Positions 26,040 to 36,022 of a stretch of 64,000 nucleotides of DNA are shown one piece after another. The notes below the pieces were generated by a model that saw only the letters and a list, made by a program, of their open reading frames with translations, was not told the origin of the DNA and made no database searches. The position numbers and the translations under genes are program-made. Within the stretch, counting starts at the first letter, position 1, and each line of letters begins with the position of its first letter. Source of the DNA: Pseudomonas haemolytica (GTDB lineage Bacteria; Pseudomonadota; Gammaproteobacteria; Pseudomonadales; Pseudomonadaceae); the NCBI RefSeq assembly GCF_009659625.1, contig NZ_VOIW01000002.1, positions 62,001-126,000 on the forward strand. Direction: 5' to 3'.

Positions 26040-26480
26040 ATGGCCGAACACGATTTCCGCTTCAGCTTGCTGAGCCCGCAACACACCCTGATCGAATGCC
26101 GCGCCCTGGTGCCGGGCCGCTACCAGGTCACCGGCAACGGTGGTTCGATCAAGCATGGCGACGTCCTGATCGTCACCCTGCGCGGCAGTAAAACCCTGTC
26201 TATGCGCCTGACCGTCGAAGGTGACGCGCGCTACTCCATCCGCCCGGCTGGCCAATGGGTCGCCATGGCCCTGGGGCCGAAGTTTGGCGAACTGGAGATT
26301 CACACCTGGAAGGCCAATTGCGACAGCTGCGACGCCGTGCTCGAGTTTGAATTCGCGGTGGAAACCAAGCTGACCAAAGAACCGCTGCAACCGGCCGCCA
26401 ACGCACGCATCAAAGAACTCGGCTGGGCCAGCGAAGGCGACAAGCACCGCTGCCCGAAATGCCAGCAGGCCGCACAATGA
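26040..26480 (+). CDS. conserved hypothetical protein
   Basis: This 146-residue cytosolic protein has a beta-rich N-terminal part ('DVLIVTLRGSKTLSMRL') and two Cys pairs: 'CDSC' near residue 100 and 'CPKC' near the C-terminus, which could bind zinc. GGAGG lies 5 bp before the ATG. Its TGA overlaps the start of the META lipoprotein gene, so the two are coupled. I know of no assigned function. Confidence 0.75.
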   Translation: MAEHDFRFSLLSPQHTLIECRALVPGRYQVTGNGGSIKHGDVLIVTLRGSKTLSMRLTVEGDARYSIRPAGQWVAMALGPKFGELEIHTWKANCDSCDAVLEFEFAVETKLTKEPLQPAANARIKELGWASEGDKHRCPKCQQAAQ

Positions 26481-26881
26481 AAGGCGCGTTGCTGCTCGCC
26501 GCAATCGGTGTGGGCCTGACGGGCTGCGCGGCGGATGGCGCGAAGCTCGAGCGCGACCACAGCTACGTGGTGGAGTGGATCGGTGAGCGGCCGCTGATGG
26601 ACTACGCGCACCTGACCGTCACGCTCGGCGCAGATGGCCGTGCCTATGGCAACGGCGGCTGCAACCACTGGTTCGCGCCGTACACCGTCGAGGGCGACAA
26701 GCTCAGCTTCGGTCAGCTCGGCAGCACGCGCAAACTCTGCGCCGAAGCCCTGATGGAGCAGGAGCATCGCTTCTTCCAGGCCCTGCAAGGCGTGCAGCGT
26801 TGGGACATCTCGCCAATCGACCAGACGCGTTTCTGGCCGGCCGAGGGCAAGCCGATTCGCTTGTGGCTTGAAGAAGGCTGA
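26477..26881 (+). CDS. META-domain lipoprotein
   Basis: This 134-residue protein has a lipoprotein signal ('MKGALLLAAIGVGLTGC', Cys17) and a META/HslJ-type domain with the hallmark 'YGNGGCNHWFAPY' and 'GSTRKLC'. META proteins are envelope proteins tied to stress tolerance; their biochemical role is unclear. The start is fixed by the ATGA overlap with the preceding gene. Confidence 0.88.
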   Translation: MKGALLLAAIGVGLTGCAADGAKLERDHSYVVEWIGERPLMDYAHLTVTLGADGRAYGNGGCNHWFAPYTVEGDKLSFGQLGSTRKLCAEALMEQEHRFFQALQGVQRWDISPIDQTRFWPAEGKPIRLWLEEG

Positions 26882-26910
26882 TATCCCACTTTCGGGATTG
26901 ACTGGATCTA

Positions 26911-27004
26911 AATGTGGGAGGGGGCTTGCTCCCGATGGCAGTGTGTCGGGCACTACAGGTGCTGGCTGACACACCGCTATCGGGAGCAAGCCCCTCCCAC
27001 ATTT
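26911..27004. repeat. REPIN (paired REP palindromes)
   Basis: Two inverted REP copies (GTGGGAGGGGGCTTGCTCCC and its complement) surround about 45 bp that itself contains the inverted repeat GTGTGTC/GACACAC-like segment. It lies between converging genes. Confidence 0.9.
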
Positions 27005-27021
27005 GATTGGGGACAAATCTG

Positions 27022-27483
27022 TCAGCCGCGCAAGGCTTTAAGCTTGGCCAACACACCTTCCGCCGTCTGCTCACCCATCAATTGCTCCCGCACCTTACCC
27101 TTGTCATCAATGATGTAGGTCACCGGCAATGCCTCGCTGCGCGGGATCTCGAAGATCCCATCCGGGTTCTGGGCCAGTACCGTGAACTTGATCCCCAGCT
27201 TGTCGCTGGCAGCTTTCAGCTCTTCACCCTGCACATTGTCGAAGTTGACCCCGAACACCCCCACACCCTGCCCTTTCACTTGCTCAGCCAGCGCGTTGAG
27301 CTCGGGGATTTCCGTGCGGCACGGGCCACACCATTCGGCCCAGTAGTTGACCACCAGCCACTGTTTGTCCAAGCGTTCGGCCGCCACTTTCTGGCCATAT
27401 TGGTCAACGCCGTAATCGTTACCACAGCCGCTGAGCAGCAGGGTTGTGATGATCGCCAATGCACCGATCAGTCGCCTTGTCAT
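27022..27483 (-). CDS. TlpA/ResA-like thioredoxin-fold lipoprotein
   Basis: This 153-residue protein has a lipoprotein signal ending 'LLLSGC' (Cys20). A thioredoxin domain with active site 'WCGPC' (Cys52/Cys55) and a cis-Pro region 'ALPVTYIID' follows. It should act in the periplasm as a thiol reductase or oxidant, perhaps in cytochrome c maturation or redox defence. A longer in-frame start 27 bp upstream is less likely because the signal peptide begins here. Confidence 0.92.
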   Translation of the reverse strand: MTRRLIGALAIITTLLLSGCGNDYGVDQYGQKVAAERLDKQWLVVNYWAEWCGPCRTEIPELNALAEQVKGQGVGVFGVNFDNVQGEELKAASDKLGIKFTVLAQNPDGIFEIPRSEALPVTYIIDDKGKVREQLMGEQTAEGVLAKLKALRG

Positions 27484-27598
27484 GGGGTATTCCTTTGCAA
27501 AAATGAACATGGGCTGCGACCTATCGCCTCTTACGGTTTAAGGACAGGCGCCAGCGCAGGTAGAATACCTGCCACCTTACGCAAGATGCGACCCGCAC

Positions 27599-28963
<1,365 letters not shown>

Positions 28964-28972
28964 AAGTCCGTC

Positions 28973-29057
28973 TTCGCGAGCAAGCCCGCTCCCACATTTG
29001 TCCGCATACATCCTTTGGAATGCGGTCGAATGTGGGAGCGGGCTTGCTCGCGAAGGA
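28973..29057. repeat. REPIN (GC-variant REP pair)
   Basis: This is an inverted pair of a second REP type, TTCGCGAGCAAGCCCGCTCCCACATT and its complement, around a short spacer. It differs from the other elements by the GCGAGC/CGGGCT core. It sits between converging genes. Confidence 0.9.
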
Positions 29058-29069
29058 ATCACCGCGGTC

Positions 29070-29741
29070 TCAATGATTCACCGTATACGCCAACATCATC
29101 GACAACTGGCACATCGGCCGCCCACTCTCGGCATGCCACTGGTTGAACGCGCCCTGCACCGTCGCCAAGTCCCGCAGGCTGGTCGGTGCCTTGTCGACGA
29201 TCTTCTGTGCGTTCAACGCCGCCACCACGTCGTAGCTGGGCACAAACGTATCCTTGCCCACCATCCGCAGAAACCGTGGCGCCGACAGCCCACCCAACTG
29301 GTGGCCGTGCTTGCTCAGGTATTTCCATAGCCCGACGATATCGGTCACCGGCCAATCGGCGACAAACGCACCGAAACTGCCCTTTTCCTGCTCGATATCG
29401 AGGATCATCTGCGCATTGCGCGGCACACTCTTGAGCTTGCCCAGGTGGCGAATGATCCGCGTGTCCTGCATCAGGCGCTCCAGGTGCTCGGCACCCATCA
29501 GCACGACTTTTTCCGGGTCGAAGCCGAAAAACACCTGCTCGAACGCCGGCCACTTGGCATCGACCACGCTGTGCTTCAAGCCAGCGCGAAACACCCGCAG
29601 CGCCAAGGTCGACAGGTAGCGGTCATCAGTAATCTTGCGCAATTGCGCCGGGGTCTTGGGCACAGGCAGATGGGCTTCCAACTCGGCCGCCGAACCGAAG
29701 CGGTTCAGACAATATTCGTGCAGCCACTTGTAATCGCGCAT
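29070..29741 (-). CDS. 3-methyladenine DNA glycosylase-like protein
   Basis: This 223-residue protein is of the DNA-3-methyladenine glycosylase I family. It has 'FRAGLKHSVVDAKWPAFEQV' near residue 50, 'DTRIIRHLGKL' near 95 and a helix-hairpin-helix-like stretch 'FLRMVGKDTFVPSYDVVAAL' near 165. The zinc-binding Cys/His residues at the start of E. coli Tag are not obvious, so activity may differ. It should act in base-excision repair of alkylated adenine. Confidence 0.82.
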   Translation of the reverse strand: MRDYKWLHEYCLNRFGSAAELEAHLPVPKTPAQLRKITDDRYLSTLALRVFRAGLKHSVVDAKWPAFEQVFFGFDPEKVVLMGAEHLERLMQDTRIIRHLGKLKSVPRNAQMILDIEQEKGSFGAFVADWPVTDIVGLWKYLSKHGHQLGGLSAPRFLRMVGKDTFVPSYDVVAALNAQKIVDKAPTSLRDLATVQGAFNQWHAESGRPMCQLSMMLAYTVNH

Positions 29742-29775
29742 GCCCTCTCCTGGCAGTTGAATTCTGGGATTGAAA

Positions 29776-29801
29776 TTGAAAACGGCGCCCGCAAGCGCCG
29801 T
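29776..29801 (-). terminator. ttcA terminator
   Basis: The stem ACGGCGC/GCGCCGT lies 22 bp after the ttcA stop and is followed by TTTTCAATTT in the minus direction. Confidence 0.7.
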
Positions 29802-29822
29802 GTACTAGAGCCTTGATGAGGC

Positions 29823-30647
29823 TCAGAGGTTCACTACATTGACGAAACGCGAGGCGGCCGTCTCATCGATTTTCAGGCTGGTGAAGTCGAACAGGTTGCG
29901 GTCGGCCAACTGTGACGGGATGACATTTTGCAGGCTGCGGAAGATGCTTTCGGTACGCCCAGGGGTCTTGCGCTCCCAGTCCACCAGCATGTCCTTGACC
30001 ACCTGGCGCTGCAGGTTTTCCTGGGAGCCGCACAGGTTGCAGGGGATGATCGGGAATTGCTTGAAGTCGGAATAGGCCTGGATGTCCTTCTCGTTGCAAT
30101 ACGCCAGCGGGCGGATCACCACGTTGCGCCCGTCATCGGCACGCAGCTTGGGCGGCATGGCCTTGAGGGAGCCGTTGAAAAACATATTGAGGAAGAAGGT
30201 CTCGACGATGTCATCGCGGTGATGCCCCAGGGCCATCTTGGTCGCGCCGATTTCGTCGGCAAAGGTATAGAGCGTGCCACGGCGCAGGCGCGAGCACAGC
30301 GAGCAGGTGGTCTTGCCTTCCGGGATCAGCTCCTTGACCACCGAGTAGGTGTCTTTCTCGACGATGTGGTACTCGATGCCCAGTTCTTTCAGATAAGCCG
30401 GCAGCACGTGCTCGGGGAAGCCTGGCTGTTTCTGGTCCATGTTGACGGCCACGATCTCGAACTTGATCGGCGCAACCTTTTGCAGGTGCAACAACACGTC
30501 GAGCATGGTGTAGCTGTCTTTGCCGCCGGAGAGGCAGACCATGACCTTGTCGCCGTCCTCGATCATGTTGAAATCGGCGACCGCTTCACCGGCCAGGCGA
30601 CGCAGGCGTTTTTGCAGTTTGTTCTGGTTGACCGTAAGAGTGCCCAT
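29823..30647 (-). CDS. ttcA: tRNA 2-thiocytidine biosynthesis protein
   Basis: This 274-residue enzyme thiolates C32 of tRNAs. It has the PP-loop '[11 protein letters not shown]' near residue 40 and the iron-sulfur cysteines '[10 protein letters not shown]' and 'CNLCGSQ'. The start at 30647 gives the known family N-terminus ('[18 protein letters not shown]'); an in-frame extension of 41 codons upstream is rejected. It is a single gene. Confidence 0.96.
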   Translation of the reverse strand: MGTLTVNQNKLQKRLRRLAGEAVADFNMIEDGDKVMVCLSGGKDSYTMLDVLLHLQKVAPIKFEIVAVNMDQKQPGFPEHVLPAYLKELGIEYHIVEKDTYSVVKELIPEGKTTCSLCSRLRRGTLYTFADEIGATKMALGHHRDDIVETFFLNMFFNGSLKAMPPKLRADDGRNVVIRPLAYCNEKDIQAYSDFKQFPIIPCNLCGSQENLQRQVVKDMLVDWERKTPGRTESIFRSLQNVIPSQLADRNLFDFTSLKIDETAASRFVNVVNL

Positions 30648-30830
30648 GGCGCTTGGATCCACTGAAGGTGTGTGACGAAAAGCCGGGTATTTTAGCGAGG
30701 TCGAGTACCCACATTCAATGTGAGAGGTGCCAGCATTCCAATCGACAGACCTCACCGCGATTAAGCTCAAGGTTTACAGCGCAATTTGCTCTAAAGGCCC
30801 TACGGTTATTCCGGTCATCACTTCCTATAC

Positions 30831-30847
30831 TGCGACTTGAGGTCGCA
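30831..30847. promoter_or_regulatory. short inverted repeat upstream of Yip1 gene
   Basis: TGCGAC-TTGAG-GTCGCA is a perfect 6-bp-arm palindrome about 85 bp before the Yip1-family start, in the gap with divergent ttcA. It could be a regulator site for either gene. Confidence 0.3.
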
Positions 30848-30930
30848 CACATATATCCAGACCTTTCAGGCCATTTGGCCGGTGGGCGCTCCGATGGGGG
30901 GCGATGGTAATAACGACAGGAGTGACTGGC

Positions 30931-31533
30931 ATGATCCATCACGTCGTGGGGCTTTTTACCCATCCCGACCAGGAATGGCGGGAAATCCGTGGCGATAAAG
31001 AAGAAAGCATCGGCCACATGTACCTCACTCATACCCTGATTCTCGCGGCGATCCCCGCCGTATCCGCCTTTATCGGCACCACCCAGGTTGGCTGGGTCAT
31101 CGGCAACCGTGCCCCGGTCATGCTGACCCAGGAAAGCGCGCTATGGATGACCCTCATGTCTTACGCCGCCATGCTCGGTGGTGTGGCGGTGATGGGAGCG
31201 TTTATCCACTGGATGGCTCGCACCTACGATGCCAGCCCAAGCATGGCCCGCTGCGTGGCCTTTGCCACCTACACCGCTACACCCTTGTTTGTCGGCGGGT
31301 TGGCGGCACTCTACCCGCATATGTGGCTGGGGATGGTCGTGGGCACGGCGGCGATCTGCTACACGGTGTACCTGCTGTATGTGGGGCTGCCGACCTTCAT
31401 GAGTATCGACCCGGACGAAGGTTTTCTGTTTTCCAGCTCGGTGCTGGCCGTGGGCCTGGTTGTACTGGTCGCGATCATGGCCTTCACCGTGATCGTCTGG
31501 GGCCTGGGCGTAGGGCCGATCTACACCAACTGA
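30931..31533 (+). CDS. Yip1-domain inner-membrane protein
   Basis: This 200-residue protein starts with the family motif 'VGLFTHPDQEWREIRGDK' and has five membrane helices, ending 'VIVWGLGVGPIYTN'. The start at 30931 is chosen because AGGAG lies 10 bp upstream; a frame seven to nine codons longer lacks one. Bacterial Yip1-family proteins are of unknown function. Confidence 0.9.
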   Translation: MIHHVVGLFTHPDQEWREIRGDKEESIGHMYLTHTLILAAIPAVSAFIGTTQVGWVIGNRAPVMLTQESALWMTLMSYAAMLGGVAVMGAFIHWMARTYDASPSMARCVAFATYTATPLFVGGLAALYPHMWLGMVVGTAAICYTVYLLYVGLPTFMSIDPDEGFLFSSSVLAVGLVVLVAIMAFTVIVWGLGVGPIYTN

Positions 31534-31551
31534 ACGGATAAACCCGCAGGC

Positions 31552-31575
31552 AAGGCCACCGCAAGGTGGCTTTGT
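31552..31575 (+). terminator. terminator after Yip1 gene
   Basis: The stem GCCACC-GCAA-GGTGGC (31555-31570) followed by TTTG lies about 20 bp after the stop. Confidence 0.6.
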
Positions 31576-31661
31576 GCGTTATGCATGACCATTCGGCGCC
31601 TGACAGATTCGGAAACACCCGGTTTTGCGGCATACTGGGCCTCTCTGGAGATATGTACAGC

Positions 31662-32156
31662 ATGCCCGAGCAACTCAATACCCGCGTCGAAGATTGTTTC
31701 CTGCAAGCCGAATCCTTTTTCAAACGAAGCTTCAAACGCCCCCAGGTCAGCCTCAAGCTGCGGGGCCAGAAGGCCGGTGTCGCGCATTTGCACGAGAACC
31801 TGCTGCGCTTCAACCCTCAGTTGTACCGTGAAAACAGCCAACACTTTCTCAAGCAAACCGTGGCTCACGAAGTGGCGCATCTGATTGCCCACCAATTGTT
31901 CGGCGAGCGTATCCAGCCCCATGGCGAGGAATGGCAGTTGATCATGCGCGGCGTTTATGAACTGCCGCCGGATCGTTGCCACACCTATGAAATCAAGCGC
32001 CGGCAGGTGACCCGCTATATCTACCGCTGCCCGTGTGCAGACAGTGATTTTCCGTTTTCGGCGCAGCGCCATGGCTTGGTGAACCAGGGGCGGCGGTATT
32101 TGTGTCGTCGATGTCGGCAGACCTTGGTGTTTACCGGACAAACTCGGGTGGAATAA
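31662..32156 (+). CDS. sprT: SprT family zinc metalloprotease-like protein
   Basis: This 164-residue protein has the zinc-binding 'TVAHEVAHLIAHQ' (HEVAH) near residue 70 and a C-terminal zinc ribbon with 'CPC' and 'CRRC'. SprT is the bacterial relative of the Spartan/SprT DNA-protein crosslink protease domain, but its role in bacteria is unproven. ATG 31662 is preferred over 31653 for spacing from GGAG. Confidence 0.92.
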   Translation: MPEQLNTRVEDCFLQAESFFKRSFKRPQVSLKLRGQKAGVAHLHENLLRFNPQLYRENSQHFLKQTVAHEVAHLIAHQLFGERIQPHGEEWQLIMRGVYELPPDRCHTYEIKRRQVTRYIYRCPCADSDFPFSAQRHGLVNQGRRYLCRRCRQTLVFTGQTRVE

Positions 32157-32161
32157 GGGCC

Positions 32162-32238
32162 TCATCGGGGGCAAGCCCCCTCCCACATTTAATCGGTGAA
32201 AACATTTCAAGTGTGGGAGGGGGCTTGCTCCCGATGGC
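32162..32238. repeat. REPIN (paired REP palindromes)
   Basis: This inverted pair has the GTGGGAGGGGGCTTGCTCCCGAT type core around a 25-bp AT-rich spacer. It lies between converging sprT and the CoA transferase gene. Confidence 0.92.
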
Positions 32239-32248
32239 ATCAGAACAG

Positions 32249-33424
32249 TCACCCAACAACCCTGGCCTGCCGCAAATCCGCAATCCGCTGAGCACTGAAC
32301 CCCAATTGCGCCAGCACCTCATCACTGTGCGCCCCCACCGCTGCACCGATATGCCTCGGCGCTGGCAACCCCTCGGAAAACTTCAACGGGCAGGCAATCT
32401 GCGCCTGGCTCGAGCCATCACCCCTCGGCACCTGGCTAACCAGCTCACGAGCCTTCAGTTGTGGATGTTGCAGGGCTTCACTCAAGCTCAATACCGGCTC
32501 CACACACGCATCCACCCCGGCAAACAATTCACATAGTTCATCAAAGCTGCGCTTCTCGAATTCCACCTGCAGGGCCTGCTTGAGCACTGCCTGCTGCTCA
32601 GGCTTCACGCTGTGCACCGCCAGTTCCGGCCGCCCCAGAGCCACGCATAACTGCTGCATAAACCCCGGTTCCAGGCTTCCCACTGACATCCAGCGCCCAT
32701 CGCGGGTCCGATAGTAATCGTAGAAACTCCCACCATTGAGCACATGGTTCTCCCGCTCTGGCTCCACCCCACAGGCCAGGTAACCGGCGCCGGCCATGGC
32801 GTTCAGGCTGAACGAACAATCGGTCATGCTCACATCCAGGTATTGCCCCACCCCGCTCTGCTGCCTGGCAATCACCGCCGCCAGCAAGCCCACCACCGCA
32901 TGCAGCGAACCGCCCGCCACATCCGCCAATTGCACGCCCAACGGCAACGGCCCGCTGTCCCGGCGCCCGGTGTGGCTGGCCACGCCGGCCAACGCCAGGT
33001 AGTTGATATCGTGCCCGGCGCGGTCTTTATAAGGGCCGGTCTGGCCGTAGCCGGTAATCGACACGTAAATCAGCCGCGGATTGATCGCCTTCAACGCCGC
33101 GTAACCCAGGCCCAGGCGCTCCATGACCCCGGGCCGAAACTGTTCGAGCAGGATGTCATGGCCTTTAACCAACTCACGCACGATCTCCACCGCCTCGGCC
33201 TGCTTGAGATCCAGGGCCAGGCTGCGCTTGTTGCGATTGAGGTACGCGTGGCTTGCCGACGTGCCGCGGTCATGGGGCGGCAATACACGCAACAGGTCGA
33301 TGCGCGCAGGCGATTCGATGCGCAGCACCTCGGCGCCCATGTCCGCCAGCAGTAAGGAGGCAAACGGGCCGGGTAGCAAGGTGGAAAAATCCAGCACTTT
33401 AAGGGACGCCAAGGGACCTGACAT
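32249..33424 (-). CDS. CaiB/BaiF family CoA transferase (alpha-methylacyl-CoA racemase-like)
   Basis: This 391-residue class III CoA transferase has the N-terminal 'LKVLDFSTLLPGPFASLLLADMGAEV' type signature (residues 7-32), catalytic Asp region 'AGHDINYLALAGVAS' and 'DVAGGSLHAVVGLLAA'. Members move CoA between acids or racemise 2-methylacyl-CoAs. No catabolic neighbours specify a substrate. The start at 33424 is used rather than 30 bp upstream to keep the family N-terminus. Confidence 0.92.
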   Translation of the reverse strand: MSGPLASLKVLDFSTLLPGPFASLLLADMGAEVLRIESPARIDLLRVLPPHDRGTSASHAYLNRNKRSLALDLKQAEAVEIVRELVKGHDILLEQFRPGVMERLGLGYAALKAINPRLIYVSITGYGQTGPYKDRAGHDINYLALAGVASHTGRRDSGPLPLGVQLADVAGGSLHAVVGLLAAVIARQQSGVGQYLDVSMTDCSFSLNAMAGAGYLACGVEPERENHVLNGGSFYDYYRTRDGRWMSVGSLEPGFMQQLCVALGRPELAVHSVKPEQQAVLKQALQVEFEKRSFDELCELFAGVDACVEPVLSLSEALQHPQLKARELVSQVPRGDGSSQAQIACPLKFSEGLPAPRHIGAAVGAHSDEVLAQLGFSAQRIADLRQARVVG

Positions 33425-33581
33425 GGGGATTCCATTTGGGTTGCGAATAGCCACAGACTAGGCAGCCTGGCGCTTACCGGCAATCGTCAGAACGATCATC
33501 CACAGTGACCGTATTGATCACGGCGGGCTTTTTCGCGGCGGCGGCTTTATGATTGGCCCACGTTTGTTGGCAGAGTGTTCC

Positions 33582-33974
33582 ATGAAGTTCGCGATTGCAC
33601 TGTATAGCGCCGCCCACGCGCCCTCCTCGCGCCGCGCCCTACTGTTCGCCCAGGCGGCGTTAGCCGGCGGGCACGAGATTGTGCGGCTGTTTTTTTATCA
33701 GGATGGCGTGTACAGCGCGTCCAATAACATCGTTGCACCCCAGGATGAACAAGACATTGCGCGCCAATGGCGCGAGTTCGTCAGCCAGCACCAGCTCGAC
33801 GGCGTGGTGTGCATCGCCGCCGCCTTGCGCCGTGGCGTGCTTAACGCCGAGGAAGCCGCGCGCTATCAACGCAGTGCGGTCAACCTGGAGGCACCCTGGG
33901 CGTTGTCGGGCCTGGGACAATTGCATGACGCGATCCAGGACGCCGACCGCCTGATCTGTTTTGGAGGGCCGTGA
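33582..33974 (+). CDS. tusD: sulfurtransferase complex subunit TusD
   Basis: This 130-residue DsrE-family protein has the persulfide-carrying Cys in 'LDGVVCIAAALRRG' near residue 77. It receives sulfur from TusA and passes it to TusE for 2-thiouridine formation at U34 of tRNAs. It is first of four tightly packed genes (tusDCBE), with a 1-bp gap to tusC. The MnmA enzyme that uses this sulfur is encoded at 60629. Confidence 0.96.
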   Translation: MKFAIALYSAAHAPSSRRALLFAQAALAGGHEIVRLFFYQDGVYSASNNIVAPQDEQDIARQWREFVSQHQLDGVVCIAAALRRGVLNAEEAARYQRSAVNLEAPWALSGLGQLHDAIQDADRLICFGGP

Positions 33975-33975
33975 C

Positions 33976-34326
33976 ATGTCCCAATCCTTATTGGTAATCA
34001 GCCGCCAGGCCCCATGGTCCGGGCCGAGTGCGCGGGAAGCGCTGGATATCGTACTGGCCGGTGGCGCGTTTGATCTGCCCATTGGCCTGCTGTTCCTCGA
34101 CGACGGCGTGTTCCAACTGGCACCGCACCAGGACGCCAAGGCCGTGCAGCAAAAGGACCTCGGTGCCAACCTGCAGGCCTTGGGGCTGTTTGGCATCGAG
34201 GATGTGTTCGCTTGCAGCCATAGCCTGGCGGAGCGCGGGCTCACTGTGCCCAGCATCGCCGAGTCTCTGGGTAATGAAGAAATTTCCAGGCTGATTGACC
34301 GCTACGACCAGGTGATAACCCTCTGA
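33976..34326 (+). CDS. tusC: sulfurtransferase complex subunit TusC
   Basis: This 116-residue DsrF-like subunit begins 'MSQSLLVISRQAPWSG' and includes 'GLLFLDDGVFQLAP'. It is a structural part of the TusBCD heterohexamer. It starts 1 bp after tusD, and its last base is shared with the tusB start. Confidence 0.95.
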   Translation: MSQSLLVISRQAPWSGPSAREALDIVLAGGAFDLPIGLLFLDDGVFQLAPHQDAKAVQQKDLGANLQALGLFGIEDVFACSHSLAERGLTVPSIAESLGNEEISRLIDRYDQVITL

Positions 34327-34604
34327 TGTCGACTTTACATGTGCTGTCCCACTCCCCGTTTACCGATAGCCGCCTCGACAGCTGCCTGCGCCTGTGTGGC
34401 AGCAACGACGCGATCCTGCTGTGCGGCGATGGTGCCTACGGCTTGCACAGCCCTACCCTGCAAACCAAAGGCGTAAAGGTGTTTGTGCTGGCCGAAGACA
34501 TGCAGGCGCGCAATTTGCCCCTGCCCGACTGGGCCGACAGCGTGGACTACCCGGGTTTCGTGCAACTGTCGATCGACTATGACAAGGTCAACACCTGGCT
34601 ATGA
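34326..34604 (+). CDS. tusB: sulfurtransferase complex subunit TusB
   Basis: This 92-residue DsrH-like subunit begins 'MSTLHVLSHSPF' and has conserved 'DAILLCGDGAYGL' and the C-terminal 'SIDYDKVNTWL' region. It completes TusBCD. It overlaps tusC by 1 bp and tusE by 4 bp. Confidence 0.95.
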   Translation: MSTLHVLSHSPFTDSRLDSCLRLCGSNDAILLCGDGAYGLHSPTLQTKGVKVFVLAEDMQARNLPLPDWADSVDYPGFVQLSIDYDKVNTWL

Positions 34605-34936
34605 ACACCCTGACCGTAGGCGCTCGCGCCCTGGAGCTGGACAAGGACGGCTACCTCGTCGACCTGAATGATTGGTCCAACGAAGTGGCAGATGCCCTGG
34701 CCGCCGCTGAAGCCCTGGAACTGACCCCGGATCACTGGGAAATCCTCACATTGCTTCGCCAGTTCTACGCCGAATTCCAGCTGTCTCCTGCCACGCGCCC
34801 ACTGATCAAGTACACCGCCCTGAAGCTGGGTCCGGAAAAGGGCAACAGCCTGCACCTCAATAAACTGTTCAACGGCACTCCCGCCAAACTCGCCGCCAAG
34901 CTGGCGGGCCTGCCCAGGCCGACGAATTGCTTATGA
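34601..34936 (+). CDS. tusE: sulfur relay protein TusE (DsrC family)
   Basis: This 111-residue DsrC-type protein has the penultimate catalytic cysteine in the terminal 'TNCL', which takes persulfide from TusD and hands it to MnmA. The core 'DHWEILTLLRQFYAEFQLSP' is typical. It overlaps tusB and the next gene by 4 bp each. Confidence 0.96.
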   Translation: MNTLTVGARALELDKDGYLVDLNDWSNEVADALAAAEALELTPDHWEILTLLRQFYAEFQLSPATRPLIKYTALKLGPEKGNSLHLNKLFNGTPAKLAAKLAGLPRPTNCL

Positions 34937-35934
34937 CCGACTTTGCCCCACTGACCCTCGCAACGCCTGAAGAGCATCCCTTTGCGCAGTTCGTGCGCAT
35001 CCTCGGCAAAGGCAAGCGCGGCGCGCGCAACCTCACCCGCGAGGAAGCCCGGGAAGCCATGGGCATGCTGCTCGACGAAAAGGTCGAGGACACCCAGCTC
35101 GGCGCGTTCCTGATGCTGCTGCGCCACAAGGAAGAAAGCCCGGAAGAACTTGCCGGTTTCACCGAAGCGGTACGCGAACGCCTGAACGCACCGACGTTGA
35201 ACGTGGATATCGACTGGCCGACCTACGCTGGCAAGAAACGCCACCTGCCGTGGTTCCTGCTGGCGGCCAAATGCCTGGCACAAAACGGCGTGCGCATCCT
35301 GATGCACGGCGGCGGCGCCCACACCGCCGGCCGGTTGTACACCGAGCAACTGCTGGACACTTTACAGATCCCGTTGTGCCGCAATTGGCAGCAGGTGCAA
35401 TCCACCTTCGAGCACGGCAACCTGGCGTTTATCCCACTGGGCGACTGGGCTCCACAACTGCAACGCATGATCGACCTGCGCAACACCCTCGGCCTGCGCT
35501 CGCCTATCCACTCCCTGGCGCGGCTGCTCAACCCGCTGAATGCGCGCTGCGGCCTGCAAAGCATTTTCCATCCGGGTTACCAGGGCGTGCATCGCGATGC
35601 CAGCGGGCTGCTCGGTGACAATGTGATTGTGGTCAAGGGCGACGGCGGCGAGATCGAGATCAACCCCGATACCCTCAGCCACTTATATGGCACTACGGGC
35701 GGCCAGAGCTGGGACGAAGAGTGGCCCGCCCTCTCCGCCCAGCGTCACGTCAAGCCAGCGGTGCTTGAGCCTGAGCACCTCAAGGCGCTATGGCGCGGCG
35801 ACGTCGAGGACAGCTACCCGCAGCTGGCCCTGATCGCCACCATGGCCCTGGCTTTGCGCGGCCTCGGCCACTCACGGCAACAGGCATTCGAATTGGCCCA
35901 GCAATACTGGGATGCGCGGGATAAATCGATTTAA
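34933..35934 (+). CDS. YbiB/TrpD2-like glycosyltransferase-fold protein
   Basis: This 333-residue protein has the fold of anthranilate phosphoribosyltransferase: helical N-domain ('LTREEAREAMGMLLDEKVED') and 'ILMHGGGAHTAG'. E. coli YbiB (TrpD2) lost that activity and binds nucleic acids, and this member is placed with it by similarity. The ATG overlaps the tusE stop (ATGA), so it is read with the sulfur relay genes, which hints at a link to tRNA or DNA. Confidence 0.88.
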   Translation: MTDFAPLTLATPEEHPFAQFVRILGKGKRGARNLTREEAREAMGMLLDEKVEDTQLGAFLMLLRHKEESPEELAGFTEAVRERLNAPTLNVDIDWPTYAGKKRHLPWFLLAAKCLAQNGVRILMHGGGAHTAGRLYTEQLLDTLQIPLCRNWQQVQSTFEHGNLAFIPLGDWAPQLQRMIDLRNTLGLRSPIHSLARLLNPLNARCGLQSIFHPGYQGVHRDASGLLGDNVIVVKGDGGEIEINPDTLSHLYGTTGGQSWDEEWPALSAQRHVKPAVLEPEHLKALWRGDVEDSYPQLALIATMALALRGLGHSRQQAFELAQQYWDARDKSI

Positions 35935-36022
35935 TCGATCATTCGCGCCCGGTCTTTGCGCTTTTAGTTCGAACTCATGCCTTTAGACTGGGCTCCAACG
36001 CTTATCAGCCAAGGAGCCAGTC

